A stretch of 14,069 nt of DNA from NCBI GenBank assembly GCA_937891125.1, contig CALAEZ010000075.1, positions 1 through 14,069 of the forward strand, written 5' to 3'. Below, one piece after another: positions 1-5,906 of this stretch (positions are counted from its first letter, which is position 1; the number at the start of each line of letters is the position of its first letter). Position numbers and translations under genes: made by a program. The stretch comes from an uncultured Treponema sp. (GTDB lineage: Bacteria; Spirochaetota; Spirochaetia; Treponematales; Treponemataceae). The notes below the pieces were generated by a model. The model was not told the origin of the DNA and did no database searches. It saw only the letters and a list, made by a program, of their open reading frames with translations.

Positions 1-191
1 TCCGAAACGCACGAGCGTAGCTGGCGTGCGGTCGTGGCGTAGCGTTCGGAATGACACTATTCAACGAACTTATTGGTCATCCCCCTCTTTGTAATATAGC
101 TATTTGAGATTCTGAGGCAAGCTCAGAATGACACTAAGGTAATAACATTGGGATTTTTCCCATACGAAGGCATATCCTGCTGCCATTTCCC
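1..191. repeat. Intergenic edge with two related palindromic repeats
   Basis: No gene is visible here. Two short elements share the 11-mer GAATGACACTA at their right ends (49-59 and 126-136). The first has imperfect inverted ends, TCCGAAACGC at 1-10 against GCGTTCGGA at 42-50, with one bulged base. The second is a perfect 8-bp hairpin, ATTCTGAG at 109-116 and CTCAGAAT at 122-129, with a 5-nt loop. Read on the minus strand, both begin GTGTCATTC, like dispersed intergenic repeats seen in many bacterial genomes. Neither hairpin is followed by a T-run on the minus strand, so they are not clear terminators for hslU. The first element may extend beyond the window. Confidence 0.55.
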
Positions 192-1634
192 TTACAGAAT
201 ATACTTCTGTAAATCAGTGTCGGTAACAACATCCTTAAGCTTTTCGTCTACATAGTCTGCATCGACCGTTATGGTTTCTCCTGCATGCTCGTCAGCAGTA
301 AAGCTGATTTCTTCGGTGACCTTTTCCATAATCGTGTGTAGACGGCGTGCACCAATGTTTTCACTGCGCGCATTAACATCCTCTGCTAAAAACGCCATGC
401 GGTCAATTGCGTCATCGGTAAAGGTTAGCGTTACATCTTCCGTTCCAAGCAAAGCCGTATACTGCTTAGTAAGCGCATTTTTCGGCTCTACTAAGATGCG
501 CTTAAATTCTTCCTTGCTTAATGACTCAAGCTCAACGCGCAGTGGAAAGCGTCCCTGCAGCTCTGGAATCAAGTCGCTCGGAGCGGCCACACTGAACGCA
601 CCCGCGGCAATAAAAAGAATGTGCGTCGTATCTACCACACCCCACTTTGTATTTACCTTAGAGCCTTCTACAATCGGCAAAATATCCCGCTGTACGCCTT
701 CGCGGCTCACCGACTGACTGCCATGTCCGTCTTTTACAGCAATCTTGTCAATTTCGTCAATAAAGATGATACCACTCTGCTCTACACGATTTTTTGCCTC
801 ATCAGCAACCTTGTCAGAATCAATCATGCTATCAAGCACTTCCTCGGTCAGCACCTTACGCGCTTCACAAATCGGCATAAGCTTTTTGCGGTTATTGCGT
901 CCTGAAAGCAGGTTAGTTAAATCCTGCATTCCCGCCTGCAGGTCGTCCATGCTACCGCCGGCAATAATTTCCATGCTCGGCATACGCTGCTGCCTGCGCA
1001 CCATAAGCTCAACCTCGCGCTCTTCAAGCTTTCCTTCACGAAGCATCGTACGGAATTTTTCGCGTGTTTCGCTCGACACGGTAGACTTTGTGCCTTTTTC
1101 GCTTGCAGTAGCGTCGTCAGAAAGCGCAAGCTCTTCTGCCGATGAACTCACCGGATTTGCAAAGGGCGTCAGTCCTTTTTTTTCTTTCTTTTTCTTTTTG
1201 TCACCGTCATTGCTACCAGGAAGCAACAGGTCAAGCAAACGCTCTTCTACCTTTGGACCGCACTGTTCACGAAGCTGGTCTTCTACCTCCTGCTTTACAT
1301 TATTGTAGCCAACTGCCATCAAATCGCGCACCATGCTTTCTACATCGCGTCCCACATAGCCAACTTCGGTATATTTAGTCGCTTCAACCTTGATAAACGG
1401 CGCTTTTACCAGCTTTGCAAGGCGGCGGGCAATTTCTGTCTTACCAACGCCCGTCGGTCCTATCATCAGAATGTTTTTGGGAGCAACCTCGTCACGAATA
1501 TCATCAGCTAACTGGCTTCTGCGCTCACGGTTACGAAGCGCCACAGCAACCGAGCATTTTGCCTTGTGCTGTCCGATAATGTACTGATCAAGCTTTTCAA
1601 CAATTTGTTTTGGGGTAAGTCCGGTAAGTGCCAT
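192..1634 (-). CDS. hslU: HslU, ATPase subunit of the HslUV protease
   Basis: AAA+ unfoldase that unfolds protein substrates and feeds them into the HslV peptidase in the cytoplasm. In the 480-aa product the N-terminal region has the IVEKLDQYIIGQ motif typical of HslU. Walker A (GPTGVGKT) lies near 59-66, the GYVG pore loop near 92-95, Walker B (IIFIDE) near 289-294 and the sensor-2 GARR near 428-431. The protein ends in YIL, a C-terminal tail of the kind HslU uses to dock on HslV. The intermediate (I) domain, about 110-240, carries a lysine-rich stretch near 146-153 followed by a Ser/Ala-rich linker. The ATG at 1634 is preferred over the in-frame GTG at 1637, because GGAGGA (1641-1646) lies 6 nt from the ATG but only 3 nt from the GTG. 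The start overlaps the hslV stop as TGATG, which suggests translational coupling. Confidence 0.97.
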   Translation of the reverse strand: MALTGLTPKQIVEKLDQYIIGQHKAKCSVAVALRNRERRSQLADDIRDEVAPKNILMIGPTGVGKTEIARRLAKLVKAPFIKVEATKYTEVGYVGRDVESMVRDLMAVGYNNVKQEVEDQLREQCGPKVEERLLDLLLPGSNDGDKKKKKEKKGLTPFANPVSSSAEELALSDDATASEKGTKSTVSSETREKFRTMLREGKLEEREVELMVRRQQRMPSMEIIAGGSMDDLQAGMQDLTNLLSGRNNRKKLMPICEARKVLTEEVLDSMIDSDKVADEAKNRVEQSGIIFIDEIDKIAVKDGHGSQSVSREGVQRDILPIVEGSKVNTKWGVVDTTHILFIAAGAFSVAAPSDLIPELQGRFPLRVELESLSKEEFKRILVEPKNALTKQYTALLGTEDVTLTFTDDAIDRMAFLAEDVNARSENIGARRLHTIMEKVTEEISFTADEHAGETITVDADYVDEKLKDVVTDTDLQKYIL

Positions 1635-2176
1635 CACACTTCCTCCAGCGTAATTGAGTTATTGGTATAAATACAGATGTTGCCTGCAATAGTAAGCGCT
1701 TTTTGTGCAATGTCGCGCGCGCTCAAATCGCTGCTGTCAAGATAAGCAAGCGCTGCCGCATAGGCGTAGTTACCGCCGCTACCGATAGCACAGACATCAT
1801 TTTCTGGCTCAATGACGTTACCGTCACCAGAAATCAAAAGGATTTTTTCGCTATTTGCCACCAAAAGCATTGCCTCAAGCTTCTGATACATTTTTTCCGT
1901 GCGCCACATTTTTGCTAATTCCACCGCGCTCCGTAAAAGATCGCCATTATACTCTTTGAGCTTTTCTTCAAACTTATCAAATAAGGTAAATGCGTCGGCA
2001 ACCGCTCCCGCAAAGCCGGTTAAGACCTTGCCATTGTAGATTTTACGCACCTTGCGTGCATTTCCCTTAACGACGGTGTTTCCAGCCGTTACCTGTCCGT
2101 CGCCAGCCATAGCGACCTTTCCATTACGACGAACCGCAACAACAGTTGTACTTCTTATTTTTTCGCCTTGTTCCAT
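1634..2176 (-). CDS. hslV: HslV, threonine peptidase subunit of HslUV
   Basis: Proteasome-like N-terminal nucleophile peptidase that forms two stacked hexamers capped by HslU. The 180-aa product shows the family core TTVVAVRR, AGDGQVTAGNTV and GFAGAVADAFTLF, and the late IGSGG and ICIYTNN motifs. The likely nucleophile is Thr10, so nine residues (MEQGEKIRS) would be removed as a propeptide. Counting mature Thr as 1, the family residues Asp17 and Lys33 match Asp26 and Lys42 here. The frame stays open to an ATG at 2224, but the residues added there are unlike HslV, and a good promoter ends 7 nt before the ATG at 2176, so the shorter start is chosen. No Shine-Dalgarno is visible, so the message is predicted to be leaderless. 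It is the first gene of an hslV-hslU operon. Confidence 0.96.
   Translation of the reverse strand: MEQGEKIRSTTVVAVRRNGKVAMAGDGQVTAGNTVVKGNARKVRKIYNGKVLTGFAGAVADAFTLFDKFEEKLKEYNGDLLRSAVELAKMWRTEKMYQKLEAMLLVANSEKILLISGDGNVIEPENDVCAIGSGGNYAYAAALAYLDSSDLSARDIAQKALTIAGNICIYTNNSITLEEV
1641..1646 (-). promoter_or_regulatory. Ribosome binding site of hslU
   Basis: GGAGGA on the minus strand, inside the last codons of hslV. Its spacing decides for the ATG at 1634 rather than the GTG at 1637. Confidence 0.8.
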
Positions 2177-2183
2177 ACAAGTA

Positions 2184-2212
2184 AAGATAAAGAAAAAGCC
2201 TCTAGTCGGCAA
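2184..2212 (-). promoter_or_regulatory. Predicted hslVU promoter, leaderless type
   Basis: The -35 box TTGCCG (2207-2212), a 17-bp spacer and the -10 box TATCTT (2184-2189) are followed by 7 nt and then the hslV ATG. Transcription would start at or next to the A of the start codon. Confidence 0.55.
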
Positions 2213-2226
2213 GAGAAAAATCATGG

Positions 2227-2254
2227 AAATCAGTTTTCAAAAAATCAGTTTTCA
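2227..2254. repeat. 13-bp direct repeat upstream of the hslV promoter
   Basis: AAATCAGTTTTCA occurs at 2227-2239 and again, exact, at 2242-2254, a 15-bp period. It begins 15 bp upstream of the -35 box, where an activator or repressor could bind. The regulator is unknown. Confidence 0.5.
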
Positions 2255-2255
2255 C

Positions 2256-2302
2256 ACGGAGCGCAGGCACAAAATTGGCATTGTGCACACAGAACGCTCC
2301 GT
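2256..2302 (-). terminator. Nested hairpin, possible terminator of the patatin gene
   Basis: Outer arms ACGGAGCG (2256-2263) and CGCTCCGT (2295-2302) enclose an inner stem GCACAA/TTGTGC (2267-2272 and 2281-2286). It starts just after the patatin stop codon. On the minus strand a six-T run follows about 12 nt beyond the stem, farther than in a classic intrinsic terminator, so the call is tentative. Confidence 0.35.
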
Positions 2303-2306
2303 CTGC

Positions 2307-3188
2307 TCACGCTTCTGTAGGCGCATTTGCTAAAAATGCTTTAATCGCAGAAAGCTGCTGTTGGGCAATACGGCGACCTTCATCATACACGCGCTGTAAG
2401 GCGTCTGCATCGTGCTCGGTGCGGCTTATGCCAAGCGGTTTTTCAGGTGCAATGACAAATGCCGCACCCGCTTTTTCCCGCGCAAAGACATACGCTTTTT
2501 CTTCGTTATACACGGTGTGGCGTTTTTTCATCGCCATATACAGCTTTGGATAGCGAAAAAGCGCAAAGCGCATAAGTGGAAGCGCAGTTGAAGGCTTTTT
2601 TACAAAATCGCGCGGCTGGGTAAGAATCACAATATTTTTCGTGTAGCCCATGCCTTCAAATGCCTGTAGCGGGATGGAGCTAGTCATGCCGCCGTCTAAA
2701 AGAGCTTTGCCGTCCATATGCACCACACGCGAGGCTAACGGCATGCTCGCTCCAGCCTGCATAAAAAGTAAGTCGCTTTTATCGCAGCGCGTAAGCTCTC
2801 GGTAAACGGGCGTTCCCGTTTTGCAGTCAGAGGCGACGGCATAAAAATGCAGGGGGTTTTCGCAGTAAGCAGCATAGTCAAATGGGTCTAGCTCATTGGG
2901 AATTTTATTGTAGCAAAAGTCTGCGCCAAACATGTCGCCGGTTAAAATAAGGCTTTTTACGCTGCAAAACCGCCAGTTGTGGCAGAACCGCTTTACATAG
3001 CGGATAACGCGCCCTGCCTGACCGCTTTTTACATTGCAGCCAAAGCTCGCTCCCGCCGACACGCCGATTGCACCATCAAAGCGGATTCCCTCTTCCATAA
3101 GCACGTCAGTCACGCCGCAGGTAAACACGCCACGAAGCGCACCGCCTTCCATAACAAGTCCCGTTTTTTGAGCTAAAGATTGTTCCAT
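2307..3188 (-). CDS. Patatin-like phospholipase family protein
   Basis: Predicted cytoplasmic serine lipase or acyl hydrolase of the patatin fold, using a Ser-Asp dyad. The 293-aa product has an oxyanion-hole glycine stretch GGALRG near 15-20, the nucleophile elbow GVSAGAS with Ser44, and the DGG motif with the catalytic Asp near 165-167, all in normal order. There is no signal peptide or membrane segment. Length and layout resemble the YjjU-like bacterial patatin group. The substrate cannot be told from sequence. The ATG at 3188 is chosen because the family-like sequence begins there and a promoter ends 9 nt upstream; the frame itself stays open to 3227. No Shine-Dalgarno is seen. It has its own promoter and is separated from hslV by a hairpin and repeats. 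Confidence 0.9.
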   Translation of the reverse strand: MEQSLAQKTGLVMEGGALRGVFTCGVTDVLMEEGIRFDGAIGVSAGASFGCNVKSGQAGRVIRYVKRFCHNWRFCSVKSLILTGDMFGADFCYNKIPNELDPFDYAAYCENPLHFYAVASDCKTGTPVYRELTRCDKSDLLFMQAGASMPLASRVVHMDGKALLDGGMTSSIPLQAFEGMGYTKNIVILTQPRDFVKKPSTALPLMRFALFRYPKLYMAMKKRHTVYNEEKAYVFAREKAGAAFVIAPEKPLGISRTEHDADALQRVYDEGRRIAQQQLSAIKAFLANAPTEA

Positions 3189-3197
3189 AACGAAAAC

Positions 3198-3227
3198 AGT
3201 GTAGCAAATGTGTGCGCCAGTGGGCAA
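3198..3227 (-). promoter_or_regulatory. Predicted promoter of the patatin gene
   Basis: The -35 box TTGCCC (3222-3227), an 18-bp spacer and the -10 box TACACT (3198-3203) are followed by 9 nt to the ATG. The predicted 5' leader is only about 2-3 nt. Confidence 0.45.
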
Positions 3228-3236
3228 GGCGGGCTT

Positions 3237-4817
3237 TTAAGAACGAGCCGCTACCAGCCATTCACTTATGTTGCGCTCTTTCGAGTCAAAGTTCACGCCG
3301 ATTTTAAACAATTTTCGCCTGTCGCTCTCATACGGCTTTGCATAGCCCTGCTCGTCAATCTGCTGTAAGGCTTTTTCTGCACTTACATCACGCTTAAACT
3401 CAAAAATGTACACATAGTCATCTGTTTCAAGCACACAGTCTGCCCTGCCCTTTGCTGAATGAACCTCAGTTCGCGCGTATTTACCCATCATGGTAAGCGT
3501 CATAAAAATAACGTTCTGAAAATTCTGCTCCGTTACGCTTTCAATCTCGCTTCCAGCTGGGTACGGAAGAATCGCAAAAAGAGAGGTAAACCAATCGCGC
3601 ATGGCATCGGTATTGCCTGCTTCTACCGCATCATCAAGCGTGTCAATGTCAAACGGCGAAAGCTTATCTTCTACCTGCAAATAGCTTGGAGCCAGTGCAT
3701 TTAAAAAGCCATATTTTACTTCTGCATTTGGAAAGCCGACTTTGTACGAACGCTGTTTTGCGTTCCAGCCTTTTATCGTAAGATACCCCGACTGATAAAA
3801 AAGCGGCGTGGGGTCAATATTTTCCGGACGGTAATCTTTTATCGCGCTTTCGCTCAATTTTGTTTCTGCGGTAAAATTGCGTATATCAATCCGAGAAGCT
3901 TTTAGTTTGTTAATCAAGAACGTAGGTGTACCACTTTCAAACCAGTAGCTTCCGAAATCTTTTTTTATAAACGCATTTATAAGACTATACGGATTATACA
4001 TATCTTCCATATTTTTTGTAAAATGATAGCCGTCATACTTGCGTTTTAATTCAGAGATGGTTTCTTGCATTGAAAGCCCATTTTCTTTTGCAAGAAGCTG
4101 TATATAATCCGAAAAAGAAGTTTCAAGCTCTCTTTGAGAGATTCCACAAATTGTAGCATAGTCATCATCCAGCGTAATGTCATTCAACTGGTTTAAATCG
4201 CTGAAAATTGAGACTTTGCTGAATTTCGTAACGCCCGTAAACATATAAAAGCGTAAAAACTCGTCATCATCTTTAAGGACAGAGAAAAATGCCTTGTACA
4301 ATGCACGGTTTTCTTCTTCCTGCTCCTCATTCACAATCACATTTTTTAGGAGCGGATTGTCATATTCATCTACAAGAACGACAACTTTTTGACCTGTCTT
4401 TTCGCTGACATTTTTTAACGCTTGCGAAAACCTGATTGCAAGCGTCGGCTCTTCATGCGGAAGGTCATATTCATCTTCAAAATTTCTGAGCGTTATCCTG
4501 AGTTTTTCGGAAAGTCCGTTTTCTTTGGTAAACTCCCCGCTTGCAAGCGAAAAATAAATCACGGGATGCTTTGTCCAGTTCTGTTCTAGTTTTTCAATTG
4601 CAAGACCTGTAAACAAATCTTTTCGTCCAAGAAAATAATAGCGGAGCGTTGAAAGCAAAAGGCTTTTACCAAAGCGGCGGGGACGGGAAAGAAATACAGC
4701 GCGATTTTTATGCGATAAATCATAAACAAGGGCTGTTTTATCTACATACAGATAGTTTCCTTCGCGAAGAATTGAAAAATCCTGCACGCCAAGCGGCAAA
4801 AGCTGTAATTGTTCCAT
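3237..4817 (-). CDS. AAA-ATPase-like protein with C-terminal PD-(D/E)XK nuclease domain
   Basis: 526-aa two-domain protein of a family common in treponemes, Bacteroidetes and fusobacteria, usually in many paralogues and of unknown role. The N-terminal AAA-ATPase-like domain has the family signature YVDKT near 24-28, the Walker A variant SRPRRFGKS near 44-52 and Walker B (VVVLVDEYD) near 145-153, plus the GVTKFSKVSIFS segment near 195-206. The C-terminal PD-(D/E)XK domain shows GRAD (Asp460) and FEFKRD (Glu473, Lys475), so the nuclease core looks intact. It stands alone between a patatin gene and an accessory gene pair and has its own strong promoter. The frame stays open to 4847, but the ATG at 4817 begins the usual family N-terminus and sits 7 nt after the -10 box. 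Whether it acts in defence or DNA maintenance is not shown. Confidence 0.93.
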   Translation of the reverse strand: MEQLQLLPLGVQDFSILREGNYLYVDKTALVYDLSHKNRAVFLSRPRRFGKSLLLSTLRYYFLGRKDLFTGLAIEKLEQNWTKHPVIYFSLASGEFTKENGLSEKLRITLRNFEDEYDLPHEEPTLAIRFSQALKNVSEKTGQKVVVLVDEYDNPLLKNVIVNEEQEEENRALYKAFFSVLKDDDEFLRFYMFTGVTKFSKVSIFSDLNQLNDITLDDDYATICGISQRELETSFSDYIQLLAKENGLSMQETISELKRKYDGYHFTKNMEDMYNPYSLINAFIKKDFGSYWFESGTPTFLINKLKASRIDIRNFTAETKLSESAIKDYRPENIDPTPLFYQSGYLTIKGWNAKQRSYKVGFPNAEVKYGFLNALAPSYLQVEDKLSPFDIDTLDDAVEAGNTDAMRDWFTSLFAILPYPAGSEIESVTEQNFQNVIFMTLTMMGKYARTEVHSAKGRADCVLETDDYVYIFEFKRDVSAEKALQQIDEQGYAKPYESDRRKLFKIGVNFDSKERNISEWLVAARS

Positions 4818-4824
4818 ACGCAAT

Positions 4825-4853
4825 AGTATACCACAAGGTAGGCGCAATGTCAG
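4825..4853 (-). promoter_or_regulatory. Strong predicted promoter, leaderless type
   Basis: CTGACA (-35, 4848-4853), 17-bp spacer, TATACT (-10, 4825-4830), then exactly 7 nt to the ATG at 4817. No Shine-Dalgarno fits between them. Confidence 0.65.
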
Positions 4854-4890
4854 CGGAGAGATTTTTCCAAAATATGCAAGATTTAAGATT

Positions 4891-5595
4891 TTACGTGCGT
4901 AATTGATTGAAAAACTCCAAAACCACCAGAAAAGCTTTCAGATTATCAAATTTATCATACTCTGATATATACATATCGTGAACAGCATTATTTCCAGCCT
5001 TGCGAACCTTATGCATCGCTATTGCTGTCGATTTTGATACCTCCTGCTGATTTTTCAATTCTTCGATTGCTTTGTAGAGAGAAAACTCGTCATTATTTCT
5101 TAATTTTACTTCTTCAAATATTTCTGGAAACAAAAATTTTATCTCAAGCTCCATGACTGTTCTAAAATCAATAAGTGTTAGAGGCCATTCCGTTGAGCCG
5201 CGAGCTAATGAAGAAAGAGAAATATATCTTGCAAAATCGTCAAGAGAAGTATATTCCCATACCTTCTGAAAACAAAACCATAATAACTGCTCAAAATCAT
5301 TTTCATCAAAAAAAAGCTCTACCGTTTTGTTGGATTTCAGGCGCTGAATTGTGTTTTCAGCAACATTTTTCCAATGCTCAACAGGGAATAATTCTTTTGC
5401 CTGTCCGTATTCTTCAAGTGCTTTCTGACGATTTTTTCGAAATTCATACCCCTGCCCTTTTGCGTAATGAATCATTCCGTCATTGCCATATTCCTTGAAC
5501 AAATTTTGGAATTCGCTTAATCCATACTCTTCATTCTCTGCCATAACTCGGTTTGCAGAAACACATTCTTTCCAAATATCCCGCCAGATTGACAT
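4891..5595 (-). CDS. Hypothetical protein with TPR-like N-terminus and DUF4145/HEPN-like C-terminus
   Basis: 234-aa predicted cytoplasmic protein without signal peptide or membrane segment. Residues about 42-75 look like a tetratricopeptide-type helix pair (YAKGQGYEF, KALEEYGQAKELFP). The C-terminal helical part contains RKAGNNAVH at 198-206, the Arg...GN.AxH signature of DUF4145-type proteins, which are related to HEPN domains. Some HEPN proteins are RNases, but activity here is not shown. The ATG at 5595 is chosen because AGGCGG (5603-5608) lies 7 nt upstream. It follows the 91-aa gene by 23 bp, so the two are probably co-transcribed. Base composition is clearly AT-rich (about 27% GC in 5101-5160) against about 48-55% in sampled stretches elsewhere in the window, suggesting acquisition by transfer. 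Confidence 0.75.
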   Translation of the reverse strand: MSIWRDIWKECVSANRVMAENEEYGLSEFQNLFKEYGNDGMIHYAKGQGYEFRKNRQKALEEYGQAKELFPVEHWKNVAENTIQRLKSNKTVELFFDENDFEQLLWFCFQKVWEYTSLDDFARYISLSSLARGSTEWPLTLIDFRTVMELEIKFLFPEIFEEVKLRNNDEFSLYKAIEELKNQQEVSKSTAIAMHKVRKAGNNAVHDMYISEYDKFDNLKAFLVVLEFFNQLRT

Positions 5596-5618
5596 ATGGT
5601 TACCGCCTTTAAATTTAA

Positions 5619-5894
5619 TTACCAGAGTTTTCCACAAATTCGTGCATCCATCAAAATTGCATAAATATAAGAAGGAGCATTTAAGTGTTGAACAACTGCC
5701 GTATTATCTAATGGACAATAAGAAAGTGCAGAAACAATATCCTTTTTGGGAATCGACCAGTTAGTAGTTTGTAAATCAATATAGTCGCCTCTCATTTTGT
5801 AAGTAAATTCTTTTCCCCGAATTTGATGAAAAGTTTGATTTTCATTTTCAACAATGCGTTTCCAAATTAATTCAGAAATTAAAATGTTTTCCAT
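5619..5894 (-). CDS. Small hypothetical protein, 91 aa
   Basis: I cannot name this family. The product has no signal peptide or membrane helix and contains the segments FHQIRGKEFTYK, TNWSIPKKD and PSYIYAILMDARI, which look like a compact conserved fold. From memory they resemble small uncharacterised proteins found among accessory genes; this is unverified. Translation is well supported: the ATG follows a 12-nt all-purine tract, GAGGGAGGAGGA (5895-5906), that fills the gap after the upstream stop codon. It is 12 bp behind the GLUG lipoprotein gene and 23 bp ahead of the DUF4145-like gene. The stretch at 5821-5880 is about 23% GC, much lower than its neighbours, so it was probably inserted with the next gene. 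A two-gene module such as toxin-antitoxin is possible but unproven. Confidence 0.7.
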   Translation of the reverse strand: MENILISELIWKRIVENENQTFHQIRGKEFTYKMRGDYIDLQTTNWSIPKKDIVSALSYCPLDNTAVVQHLNAPSYIYAILMDARICGKLW

Positions 5895-5906
5895 TCCTCC
5901 TCCCTC

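Noticed and set aside
149..162. TGGGA-TTTT-TCCCA hairpin as the hslU terminator
   Set aside because: The stem is only 5 bp and no T-run follows on the minus strand.
745..1308. Open frame on the plus strand opposite hslU, Ser-rich
   Set aside because: It is the antisense shadow of hslU, with no start signal and low-complexity composition caused by the reverse of the lysine-rich and acidic codons.
1635..1637. GTG as the hslU start
   Set aside because: The Shine-Dalgarno would be only 3 nt away; the next codon, ATG, has the proper 6-nt spacing.
2177..2224. Longer HslV from the ATG at 2224
   Set aside because: The extra 16 residues are hydrophobic and unlike HslV, and a promoter with correct spacing lies inside this stretch.
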